Origin: Oscillibacter sp.
GTDB taxonomy: Bacteria > Bacillota > Clostridia > Oscillospirales > Oscillospiraceae
Direction: 5' to 3'
NCBI GenBank assembly: GCA_020025475.1
Contig: JAHHSA010000058.1
Coordinates: 1 to 10,372 of the forward strand
DNA length: 10,372 nt
Within the stretch, counting starts at the first letter, position 1. Every line of letters starts with the position of its first letter. Below are positions 1 to 6,206 of this stretch, piece after piece. Both the position numbers and the translations under genes were made by a program. The notes under the pieces were generated by a model. That model saw only the letters and a list, made by a program, of their open reading frames with translations, ran no database searches and was not told the DNA's origin.

Positions 1-21
1 TCTTGTATCTGAAGATTTTTC

Positions 22-40
22 CCCCCAGTAAAACTGGGGG
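22..40 (+). terminator. Short GC-rich hairpin at left edge
   Basis: An 8-bp perfect stem, CCCCCAGT (22-29) with ACTGGGGG (33-40), closes a three-base AAA loop. It is preceded by TTTTT and followed on the plus strand by TTCTCTTGT, a poor U-tract. It could be the terminator of a plus-strand gene lying left of the window, converging on the ABC-F gene. With no upstream gene visible, that role is inference. The rest of 1-101 contains only this hairpin and the next one. Confidence 0.35.
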
Positions 41-59
41 TTCTCTTGTATCCAACAGG

Positions 60-90
60 AAAAAGGGCCGCTATGCACAGCGGCCCTTTT
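60..90 (-). terminator. Rho-independent terminator of the ABC-F gene
   Basis: A perfect 12-bp stem (61-72 with 79-90) with a six-base loop lies 11 bases beyond the ABC-F stop codon. Read on the minus strand, the G+C-rich stem AGGGCCGCT is followed by a run of five T (64-60). On the plus strand the stem also ends in TTTT, so it may work in both directions. Confidence 0.8.
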
Positions 91-101
91 ATGTTGATGG
101 T

Positions 102-1727
102 TTACTTGCCCATGCGCTCCAGCATGTCAGCACGCTGACCATCGATATAGTCCTCATAGGTGCCCATCTTGTCAATGAGCGTACCATCCACGAACTCCAT
201 GATACGGTTGGCAATCGTCTGCACAAACTCGTGGTCATGGCTGGCAAAGAGCACCACGCCCTTGTAGTCGATGAGGCCATTGTTGACCGCAGTGATAGAT
301 TCCAGATCCAGGTGGTTGGTGGGCTGATCCAGCACCAGCACATTGGAGCCGTAGAGCATCATGCGGGAGAGCATGCAGCGAACCTTCTCACCACCGGAGA
401 GAACCTTAACGGGTTTAAACACGTCATCACCGGAAAAAAGCATACGTCCCAAGAAAGATCGTTTGAAAGACTCAGTGTTTGCCTCGGCCGTATCCGGTGT
501 AAACTGACCCAGCCAATCCACCAGATTGTAATCGCAGTCGTTGAAGAACGCAGAGTTGTCCAGGGGAAAGTAACTGGTGGTGATGGTGGTACCCCACTTG
601 TAGCTGCCCTCGTCGGGTTCCATCTCGCCCATGATGATCTTAAACAGCGTGGTCTTGGCGATCTCATCCTCACCCACAAAGGCAATCTTGTCGCCCTTGT
701 TGACACGGAAGCTGACATTGTCCAGCACCTTGCGGCCATCCACCGTCTTGGAGAGATTCTCCACCGTTAAAATTTCCTTGCCGCACTCCCGGTCCATGGT
801 AAAGCCCACAAACGGATAACGGCGGGAGGATGCAGGCATCTCTTCCACAGAGAGCTTATCCAGCAGCTTGCGGCGTGCCGTTGCCTGCTTGGACTTGGAT
901 TTGTTTGCGGAGAAACGGGAGACAAATTCCTGCAGTTCCTTGATTTTGTCTTCCTTCTTCTTGTTCTGGTCCTTGATCATTCGCTGCATCAGCTGACTGG
1001 ACTCGTACCAGAACTCATAGTTACCCACGTACATCTTGATGCCGCCATAATCCACATCCACGATGTTGGTGCAGACAGTATTCAGGAAGTGGCGGTCATG
1101 GCTGACCACAATGCACAGGCTCTCACAGTCCAGCAGGAAGTCTTCCAGCCACTCGATGGCCTGGATGTCCAGATGGTTGGTGGGCTCGTCCAGCAGGATG
1201 ATGTCGGGCTTGCCAAACAACGCCTGTGCCAATAGTACCTTCACCTTTTCCTTGGCGGTCAAAGAAGACATCTCATTGTAGAGAATGTCATTGGACAGAC
1301 CCAGGCCCTGGATCATCCGGCTGGCGTCAGACTCAGCCTCCCAGCCACCCATCTCGGCAAATTCTGCTTCCAGCTCACTGGCCTTCACGCCATCCTCGTC
1401 GCTGAAGTCCTCCTTCTCATAGAGGGCGTCCTTCTCTTTCATGATGTCGTAGAGGCGCTGGTTGCCCATAATGACCGTATCCAGGACGGTGTAGGCATCG
1501 TACTGGAAATGGTCCTGCTTCAAAACGCTCATGCGGTCGCCCTTGGTGATGATAACCTCGCCGCTGGAGGGCTCCAGCTCACCGGAGAGGATGCGGAGGA
1601 AGGTGGTCTTGCCGGCACCATTGGCACCAATGATGCCGTAGCAGTTGCCGGGGACAAATTTCAGATCCACATGCTTGAAAAGGCTCTGCCCGGTAAAGTT
1701 CAAGCTGACGTCGCTGACAGTGATCAT
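102..1727 (-). CDS. ABC-F family ATPase (YkpA/YbiT-like)
   Basis: This 541-residue soluble protein has two ATP-binding cassettes and no membrane segment, the layout of ABC-F translation factors that act on the ribosomal E site. Cassette 1 has Walker A GANGAGKT (34-41), Q-loop Q71, Walker B LLDEPTNHLD (D180, E181) and switch H210. An arginine- and lysine-rich linker, about 240-300, includes RFSANKSKSKQATARRK. Cassette 2 has signature LSGGEK (443-448) and switch H497. The other site elements are degenerate: signature 1 reads LTAKEK (156-161), Walker A2 reads GEDEIAKT (352-359), and Walker B2 reads LDQPTNHLD with Q468 where the catalytic Glu should be. From memory, relatives such as Bacillus YkpA also have an odd second Walker A, so part of this is a family trait. 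The start is supported by AAAGGA at 1735-1740. It lies downstream of tyrS on the same strand. I see no feature marking it as a resistance protein; a housekeeping YkpA/YbiT role is likelier, but the substrate state is unknown. Confidence 0.93.
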   Translation of the reverse strand: MITVSDVSLNFTGQSLFKHVDLKFVPGNCYGIIGANGAGKTTFLRILSGELEPSSGEVIITKGDRMSVLKQDHFQYDAYTVLDTVIMGNQRLYDIMKEKDALYEKEDFSDEDGVKASELEAEFAEMGGWEAESDASRMIQGLGLSNDILYNEMSSLTAKEKVKVLLAQALFGKPDIILLDEPTNHLDIQAIEWLEDFLLDCESLCIVVSHDRHFLNTVCTNIVDVDYGGIKMYVGNYEFWYESSQLMQRMIKDQNKKKEDKIKELQEFVSRFSANKSKSKQATARRKLLDKLSVEEMPASSRRYPFVGFTMDRECGKEILTVENLSKTVDGRKVLDNVSFRVNKGDKIAFVGEDEIAKTTLFKIIMGEMEPDEGSYKWGTTITTSYFPLDNSAFFNDCDYNLVDWLGQFTPDTAEANTESFKRSFLGRMLFSGDDVFKPVKVLSGGEKVRCMLSRMMLYGSNVLVLDQPTNHLDLESITAVNNGLIDYKGVVLFASHDHEFVQTIANRIMEFVDGTLIDKMGTYEDYIDGQRADMLERMGK

Positions 1728-1749
1728 AGATAATTCCTTTCTGATTTAA

Positions 1750-1778
1750 ATAATATCATGCAGTAAACGCACAACAGG
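1750..1778 (-). promoter_or_regulatory. Candidate extended -10 promoter for the ABC-F gene
   Basis: On the minus strand TGATATTAT (1758-1750) matches the extended -10 form TGnTATAAT with one mismatch. The base stretch 17 positions upstream (CCTGTT, 1778-1773) is a poor -35. Transcription would start near 1743 and leave a leader of about 16 bases that still contains the AAAGGA ribosome site. Initiation here could supplement read-through from tyrS. Confidence 0.4.
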
Positions 1779-1800
1779 CGCGGGTGCACTCGCACCCGCG
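1779..1800 (-). terminator. GC-rich hairpin behind tyrS, no U-tract
   Basis: A perfect 9-bp stem CGCGGGTGC / GCACCCGCG with an ACTC loop (GAGT on the transcript) sits 24 bases beyond the tyrS stop. The bases following it on the minus strand are CCTGTTGTG, so there is no run of T. It may pause polymerase or protect the tyrS 3' end rather than terminate efficiently. Confidence 0.4.
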
Positions 1801-1823
1801 TCTGCTCACAGAGAATTTAACAA

Positions 1824-3050
1824 TCAGGCCAGAACCGCCTTGTGATAGACCTTCTTGCCCTTCTTGATGACAACTCCCTCGCCGGCGCAGTCCTGCTTGC
1901 TGAGGGTAGCGTCAATGCTGGCAATCTTATTGCCAGCCACGCTGACACCGCCCTGCTGCACCAGGCGGCGGGCCTCACCCTTGGAGCCGCACAGACCGCA
2001 CTTGACCATCAGGTCCAAAACGCCGATCACATCGCCATCAAAGTCAGCCTCAGACAGCGTGGTGCTTGGCATGTTCTCAGTAGAGCCAGCACCAGCAAAC
2101 AGGCCTTTGGAGGTCTCGCGGGCCTTTTCAGCCTCTTCCTCACCATGGACCAGCTTAGTCAGCTCATAGGCCAGGATATCCTTGGCCTCGTTCAGCTGAG
2201 CACCCTCCCACTTGTCCATCTCATCGATCTGCTCCAACGGCAGGAACGTCAGCATGCGGATGCACTTGAGCACATCGGCATCGCCCACATTTCTCCAGTA
2301 CTGGTAGAACTCAAAGGGAGAGGTCTTGTTGGGGTCCAGCCACACTGCACCGTTGGCAGTTTTGCCCATCTTCTTGCCCTCGCTGTTGAGCAGCAGCGTG
2401 ATGGTCATAGCGTAAGCATCCTTACCCAGCTTGCGGCGAATCAGCTCTGTGCCGCCCAGCATGTTGCTCCACTGGTCATCACCGCCAAACTGCATATTGC
2501 AGCCCATAGTCTGGAACATATGATAGAAGTCATAAGACTGCATGATCATGTAATTGAACTCCAGGAAGCTGAGGCCCTTCTCCATGCGCTGTTCATAGCA
2601 CTTTGCGCGCAGCATATTGTTGACAGAGAAGCAGGCACCCACATCGCGCAGCAGTTCAATATAGTTCAGCTTCAGCAGCCAGTCGGCATTATTGACCATC
2701 ATGGCCTTCCCGGGACCAAAGTCAATAAACTTCTCCATCTGCTTTTTGAAGCAGTCGCAGTTATGCTGGATGGTCTCAGGAGTCATCATGGAGCGCATAT
2801 CGGTGCGGCCGGAGGGGTCGCCGATATAGCCTGTACCACCGCCGATCAGAGCAATGGGACGGTTTCCTGCCATCTGCAGGCGCTTCATCAGGCACAGTGC
2901 CATAAAGTGACCAACGTGCAGAGAATCTGCCGTGGGGTCAAAACCGATGTAAAACACAGCCTTACCATGATTGATCAGTTCCTTGATTTCCTCTTCATCA
3001 GTCACCTGAGCAATCAGCCCGCGCGCTACCAGTTCGTCATAACAAGTCAT
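1824..3050 (-). CDS. tyrS: Tyrosyl-tRNA synthetase
   Basis: A cytosolic class I aminoacyl-tRNA synthetase that activates tyrosine with ATP and charges tRNA-Tyr. The 408-residue length fits the bacterial TyrRS family. The catalytic Rossmann domain carries the HIGH-type motif HVGH (45-48) in the typical setting DPTADSLHVGHFM, the GGTGYIGDPSGR loop (71-82), the tyrosine and ATP pocket segments NYMIMQSYDF and GGDDQWSN, and the KMSKS-type loop KMGKT (227-231). The C-terminal part, about 345-400, is an S4-like RNA-binding domain that grips the tRNA. The start at 3050 follows AGAAAGGA (3062-3069) with a rather long spacer of about 12 bases. Upstream is a tyrosine T-box leader with its own promoter, so expression should rise when tRNA-Tyr is uncharged. 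All key motifs are intact. An open frame antisense to it on the plus strand is a codon shadow. Confidence 0.98.
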   Translation of the reverse strand: MTCYDELVARGLIAQVTDEEEIKELINHGKAVFYIGFDPTADSLHVGHFMALCLMKRLQMAGNRPIALIGGGTGYIGDPSGRTDMRSMMTPETIQHNCDCFKKQMEKFIDFGPGKAMMVNNADWLLKLNYIELLRDVGACFSVNNMLRAKCYEQRMEKGLSFLEFNYMIMQSYDFYHMFQTMGCNMQFGGDDQWSNMLGGTELIRRKLGKDAYAMTITLLLNSEGKKMGKTANGAVWLDPNKTSPFEFYQYWRNVGDADVLKCIRMLTFLPLEQIDEMDKWEGAQLNEAKDILAYELTKLVHGEEEAEKARETSKGLFAGAGSTENMPSTTLSEADFDGDVIGVLDLMVKCGLCGSKGEARRLVQQGGVSVAGNKIASIDATLSKQDCAGEGVVIKKGKKVYHKAVLA

Positions 3051-3085
3051 TTTGGGATCATATCCTTTCTGTTTTTTGACAGAGT

Positions 3086-3119
3086 AAAACGCCCCCTGTC
3101 CGGCTCTGGACAGAGGGCG
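3086..3119 (-). terminator. T-box-regulated intrinsic terminator
   Basis: A 12-bp stem with one G·U pair joins CGCCCTCTGTCC (3119-3108) and GGACAGGGGGCG (3101-3090), with a six-base loop and a following TTTT (3089-3086). It ends about 35 bases before the tyrS start. It is the default OFF structure of the leader and is disrupted when the T-box antiterminator forms. Confidence 0.9.
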
Positions 3120-3355
3120 AAAAAATTCGCGGTACCACCTCTGGTTCGCACAACCCTCACGGGCAGTGCCTCATGTCGTGCCAACACACGACAGCGCGGT
3201 AACGGGCGCACCCGGAGCACGCCTACTGAGCCACGGGCCGTTTGGGTGCCAGTTCCGAGGTGTATTCGCCGTCTGCCGCTCTCCCCCTTTCACCTTCGCG
3301 GGGTCTCTCTTTGCAGCGCCATGATGGGTACTGTTCCTCTTCATCACTGTATGCA
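3086..3355 (-). promoter_or_regulatory. Tyrosine T-box riboswitch leader of tyrS
   Basis: The untranslated leader of tyrS carries the hallmark T-box sequence, read on the minus strand as AGAGGTGGTACCGCG (about 3142-3128). A specifier loop GAATACA has codon UAC at 3264-3262, matching tyrosine. The variable base after TGG is T, which would pair with a discriminator A, as expected for tRNA-Tyr. CAGAGG in the T-box (3143-3138) can pair with CCTCTG (3116-3111), which is also the 5' arm of the terminator stem. Antiterminator and terminator are therefore mutually exclusive. Uncharged tRNA-Tyr should stabilise the antiterminator and allow tyrS transcription. The 5' end is set by the promoter at 3362-3390. 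A 61-codon open frame inside the leader has no ribosome site and is not a gene. Confidence 0.95.
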
Positions 3356-3361
3356 TAGCGT

Positions 3362-3390
3362 ATTGTATCTGATAATGACTGCAATGTCAA
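3362..3390 (-). promoter_or_regulatory. Strong sigma-A type promoter of the tyrS leader
   Basis: On the minus strand a perfect -35 TTGACA (3390-3385) is separated by exactly 17 bases from -10 TACAAT (3367-3362, five of six consensus bases). The predicted transcript starts near 3355 and opens directly into the T-box leader. The promoter lies in the short gap after coaX, so tyrS need not depend on read-through from coaX. Confidence 0.9.
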
Positions 3391-3440
3391 TCAAAATCGG
3401 AGATATTCGGAAAAATACATAACTTTGCTGCGTTTCTTCC

Positions 3441-4211
3441 TCAGCGATTCTTCTGATAGATAACCCAGAGGCCGTTCATCAGCAGATACTTATCGTAGAC
3501 CACCTGATTTCGACAATACCTGACGATGACCGGTGCGTTGCCGCCGGTGGCTACAACGCTGACCTCCTGACCGGGAAATTGCTCCCTGATCCGATCGATG
3601 ATGCCGTCCAGCATACCTGCCGTTCCGTAGACAATGCCGGAGCGCATACAGTCCTCTGTACTCTTCCCAATGAGGGCTTTGGGATGTTCCAGAGAAATAG
3701 CAGGCAGCTGAGCCGTATGCCGGCTCAAAGCCTCCAGGGAGACATTAACGCCCGGCAGTAGTAATCCCCCCTCATAGGTGCGGTCCCGAGAAATCACGCC
3801 GATGGTGGTAGCGGTGCCCATATCAATGGAAATAATGGGTGCCTGGAACTTCTCCAGAGCAGATACCGCATCCGCCACAATATTGGCCCCCACCTGAGTC
3901 TGGGCAGCCAGGCGAATATTCAGCCCGGTCTTGACTCCTGGCCCCACCACCATCGGCGGCTTTCCAAGCAGTAGCGTCAAGGCCTTCTCCATCATGAAAT
4001 TCAAAGGGGGAACCACGCTGCATAAAATTGAGCCGGACACTTCCGAAAACGCATGATGGTACAGTGTAAACAGGTTGATAAAATCCACGCAAATCTGGTC
4101 AGACGTCTTTCTGCTGTCCGTATTGAGCCGGGACAGGAAGCAAAGGTGCTGGTCCTTATCAAAGAGTCCTACCGACGTAATGGAGTTTCCAACATCAACA
4201 GCAAGCAGCAT
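3441..4211 (-). CDS. coaX: Type III pantothenate kinase
   Basis: CoaX phosphorylates pantothenate to 4'-phosphopantothenate, the first step of coenzyme A synthesis, in the cytosol; the family needs a monovalent cation such as K+. The 256-residue length is normal. Visible family motifs are the N-terminal phosphate-binding DVGNS (D6-S10), GPGVKTGLNI (90-99), the ASKHA-fold ATP-binding DMGTATT (130-136), GGLLLPGVNVSLEAL (148-162), GKSTEDCMRSG (182-192) and ATGGNAP (221-227). The oddity is QVGANIVADAV: most CoaX proteins read G-[AS]-D here, and that Asp is the proposed catalytic base. Here the residue is Asn110 (codon AAT). The start is supported by AAAAGGAG six bases upstream and by a candidate promoter at 4248-4276. 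It lies between spoIVA and tyrS on the same strand. No clear intrinsic terminator follows it. The family assignment is firm; full activity is uncertain because of Asn110. Confidence 0.94.
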   Translation of the reverse strand: MLLAVDVGNSITSVGLFDKDQHLCFLSRLNTDSRKTSDQICVDFINLFTLYHHAFSEVSGSILCSVVPPLNFMMEKALTLLLGKPPMVVGPGVKTGLNIRLAAQTQVGANIVADAVSALEKFQAPIISIDMGTATTIGVISRDRTYEGGLLLPGVNVSLEALSRHTAQLPAISLEHPKALIGKSTEDCMRSGIVYGTAGMLDGIIDRIREQFPGQEVSVVATGGNAPVIVRYCRNQVVYDKYLLMNGLWVIYQKNR

Positions 4212-4247
4212 ATCATTCTCCTTTTCAGTCTTCTTTTACTTGCATTT

Positions 4248-4276
4248 ATGGTATCACGACTTTCTCATGGTTGCAA
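4248..4276 (-). promoter_or_regulatory. Candidate sigma-A type promoter of coaX
   Basis: On the minus strand, -35 TTGCAA (4276-4271) and -10 TACCAT (4253-4248) each match the consensus at four of six positions and are exactly 17 bases apart. The transcript would start near 4241, about 30 bases before the coaX start codon and ahead of its AAAAGGAG ribosome site. It would uncouple coaX from the sporulation gene upstream. Confidence 0.6.
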
Positions 4277-4421
4277 GTAGTCAGAGATTCTGTTGTCTGA
4301 ATTCCCCCAGGATTGCTGTGAGAGAGGAATGTTGTTTCCAGCTATTGCAGGCAGCTGGCTTGCTGATCCACTGTACTGATACTCCCTCCATGAAGCAACT
4401 TTTGCATTCTCTGTCGCAACA

Positions 4422-4462
4422 AGCACATCCGGGCAGCAGGGTTACTGCTGTCCGGATGTGCT
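4422..4462 (-). terminator. Long hairpin behind spoIVA
   Basis: An 18-bp stem (4422-4439 with 4445-4462, one G·T pair at 4433/4451) has a five-base loop GGTTA. It begins about 48 bases past the spoIVA stop. The following minus-strand bases TTGTTGCG form only a weak U-tract. It most likely ends the spoIVA transcript before the vegetative coaX promoter. The rest of the 4212-4509 gap shows nothing else recognisable. Confidence 0.6.
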
Positions 4463-4509
4463 GTGTTTGCATGATTGTAATAAAATCACATGGTGTTTTG
4501 CCCCGCCAA

Positions 4510-5985
4510 TCAGAGAATGATGCAGATCAAACCACCGCTGCCTTCGTTAATGATGCGGGTTAGTGTCTCCTGAAGTTTTTTTCGAGCATCCTCGGGCATC
4601 CGCTTCAGTTTGGTCTGCAAATCCTCGCTGACCAGCTCATGGAAGCTGCGTCCGAAAATATTGGACTGCCAGATCTTGCTGGTATCCCCTTCAAACTCCT
4701 GCAGCAGGTAGTTCACCATATCCTCTGACTGCTTTTCATTGCCTACAATCGGCGACACCGCCGTCTCGATATCGGCCCGGATCATATGGATACTTGGGGC
4801 ACTTGCTTTCAGTTTTACCCCATAGCGTCCTCCCTGCTTCATGATCTCAGGCTCTTCCAGCTGCAGCTCGTCAATGCCGGGTACCACAATCCCATACCCA
4901 GTCTCCCGCACATCTTTCAGCGCATCTGCGACCTTATCATACTCCGCCTTTACTTCCGACAGTCGCGTCAGCAAACTCATCAGGTCGCCGTCGTCCACCA
5001 CTTCAAACCCAGATTGCTCAGAAAGTGTCTTATAAAACAATTCTCTGGGCAGACACAGAGTTGCTGACGCAACTCCTGTCCCCAAATCAATGGACGTCAC
5101 CTTCGCGTCGCTGATATTCTCGCAGGCGCCCAGAGATGCGATGACGCCATCCACCTCCCGAATATGTCGCAGCTGGGTCGTTCCGGTGCGGATTGCCTCG
5201 TACAGTCCCGCTTTGATGGGGTGTTCTGCAGACAGCGCATCCACCCATGGCGGCAGGTAGAGTTCCAGCTCCTGCATGGGGAATTCGTACAGAACGGCCT
5301 TCAAGATATCTGCCACATCCTCTTCCGCCAGTTCCAGACAGTTCACCGGCACGCAGTTCACCTCATACCGCGAGGCGATGTCTCGGGCAATCGCAACCGC
5401 ACGGTCACTGTGAGGCTCCGCGGAGTTGAGCAGCACGATGAAGGGTTTCCCCAACTCCTGCAATTCCCGAATCACCCGTTCCTCCGCTTCCAGATAGTCC
5501 TCCCGCGGGATCTCCGAGATGGAACCGTCGGTCGTCACTGCAATGGCGATGGTAGAGTGCTCGGTGATCACCTTTCTGGTCCCGATCTCAGCAGCCTCAA
5601 CCATCGAAATCTCGTGGTCAAACCAGGGTGTAGTCACCATCCGGGGTGCATCTGCCTCAAACTGTCCGATGGCCCCCTTGACCATATACCCCACACAGTC
5701 AATCAGACGCACGGAGAAACTGGCTCCCTCCGGCAGCTGGATCTGAGCAGCTTCCTCCGGCACAAATTTTGGCTCCGCCGTCATGATGGTCCGCCCGGAA
5801 CCACTCTGAGGCAACTCATCCCTGGCCCGCTCCTTGCGATAGACATTCTCGATATTCGGGATTACCTGGGTCTCCATAAAGCGTTTGATAAAGGTGGATT
5901 TTCCGGTTCGCACCGGACCAACCACTCCAATGTAAATATCCCCCGCCGTGCGGGTGGCAATGGTCTGATAGATACTGGCATTCAT
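4510..5985 (-). CDS. spoIVA: Stage IV sporulation protein A, spore coat morphogenetic ATPase
   Basis: SpoIVA is made in the mother cell, binds the forespore surface and polymerises on ATP hydrolysis to form the basement layer on which coat (and in Bacillus cortex assembly) depends. The 491 residues match the Bacillus protein (about 492) almost end to end by my recollection. The N-terminal NTPase domain has Walker A GPVRTGKST (23-31, K29), the region DELPQSGSGRTIMTAEPKFVP (two segments, 57-77) and Walker B LIDCVGY (D96). The highly conserved C terminus GSGGLICIIL (482-491), following a DIFGRS-like segment and MPEDARKKLQETL, is needed in Bacillus for localisation and assembly. One of two adjacent Thr in the Bacillus sensor region (TT at 70-71) is Ala here (T69-A70). 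The start is preceded by AAAGGA with a nine-base spacer. A sigma-E-like promoter lies just upstream, fitting mother-cell expression. It is strong evidence that the organism forms endospores. The plus-strand open frame across it is a shadow. Confidence 0.97.
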   Translation of the reverse strand: MNASIYQTIATRTAGDIYIGVVGPVRTGKSTFIKRFMETQVIPNIENVYRKERARDELPQSGSGRTIMTAEPKFVPEEAAQIQLPEGASFSVRLIDCVGYMVKGAIGQFEADAPRMVTTPWFDHEISMVEAAEIGTRKVITEHSTIAIAVTTDGSISEIPREDYLEAEERVIRELQELGKPFIVLLNSAEPHSDRAVAIARDIASRYEVNCVPVNCLELAEEDVADILKAVLYEFPMQELELYLPPWVDALSAEHPIKAGLYEAIRTGTTQLRHIREVDGVIASLGACENISDAKVTSIDLGTGVASATLCLPRELFYKTLSEQSGFEVVDDGDLMSLLTRLSEVKAEYDKVADALKDVRETGYGIVVPGIDELQLEEPEIMKQGGRYGVKLKASAPSIHMIRADIETAVSPIVGNEKQSEDMVNYLLQEFEGDTSKIWQSNIFGRSFHELVSEDLQTKLKRMPEDARKKLQETLTRIINEGSGGLICIIL

Positions 5986-6022
5986 AGCATCCCGTCCTTT
6001 TTCCGCTCCATATTCATGCTAC

Positions 6023-6053
6023 ATCTCTATGTTAGGGACTGTGTATCTATGAC
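6023..6053 (-). promoter_or_regulatory. Candidate sigma-E promoter of spoIVA
   Basis: On the minus strand GTCATAG (6053-6047) resembles the sigma-E -35 element. Sixteen bases after its ATA comes CATAGAGA (6031-6024), resembling the -10 consensus CATACAnT with mismatches at positions 5 and 8. The predicted start near 6016 leaves a short leader before the spoIVA ribosome site. Known sigma-E control of spoIVA in Bacillus supports the reading; the match itself is moderate. Confidence 0.5.
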
Positions 6054-6117
6054 AGCCCGTCTTTCATTATACGTTCTGCACAGATTTTGCGACTTGTTTT
6101 CTCCGTCATTTATTAAA

Positions 6118-6154
6118 TTGCTGTATTTACATTTTCGATTTACCATGGTAAACT
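6118..6154 (+). promoter_or_regulatory. Promoter and palindromic operator of the amino acid transporter operon
   Basis: Two overlapping promoters are possible. One is TTTACA (6126-6131), 17 bases, TAAACT (6149-6154). The other is TTGCTG (6118-6123), 17 bases, TACCAT (6141-6146). A perfect 14-bp palindrome TTTACCATGGTAAA (6139-6152) covers the spacer and -10 of either, a classic repressor position. A related half, TACCATACTAAA (6157-6168), follows 16 bases later. The binding protein cannot be named from sequence. The gap between spoIVA and the operon (5986-6206) otherwise holds only the sigma-E-like promoter. Confidence 0.5.
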
Positions 6155-6193
6155 ACTACCATACTAAATCAACCAATTCAAAAATTCTGCTTT

Positions 6194-6199
6194 GGAGGA
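6194..6199 (+). promoter_or_regulatory. Ribosome binding site that fixes the lipoprotein start
   Basis: GGAGGA lies seven bases before ATG at 6207. An in-frame TTG at 6192 overlaps this site and cannot be the start. Beginning at 6207 also gives a clean lipoprotein signal peptide (MKKLVTC...). Confidence 0.9.
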
Positions 6200-6206
6200 T
6201 ATAAAA

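Noticed and set aside
102..1727. ABC-F gene as an antibiotic resistance determinant
   Set aside because: The linker is ordinary YkpA/YbiT-like, there is no mobile context or attenuator leader, and it sits beside housekeeping genes.
3171..3356. 61-codon minus-strand frame inside the tyrS leader, possible leader peptide
   Set aside because: Its start lies at the predicted transcript 5' end, it has no ribosome site, and the same bases form the T-box stems.
1842..3422. 526-codon plus-strand open frame opposite tyrS and its leader
   Set aside because: It is antisense to a fully motif-supported tyrS and continues across the T-box leader. Its translation has no recognisable domain, so it is a codon-bias shadow.
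4281..4509. Possible small gene between spoIVA and coaX
   Set aside because: Short frames here lack ribosome sites and cross the long hairpin at 4422-4462, so no gene is supported.
5164..6204. 346-codon plus-strand open frame opposite spoIVA
   Set aside because: It is antisense to a clear SpoIVA and runs across the promoter region. It has no ribosome site and no family resemblance.
6192..6206. TTG start five codons upstream of the binding lipoprotein
   Set aside because: The TTG overlaps the GGAGGA ribosome site, and ATG at 6207 has correct spacing and begins a proper signal peptide.
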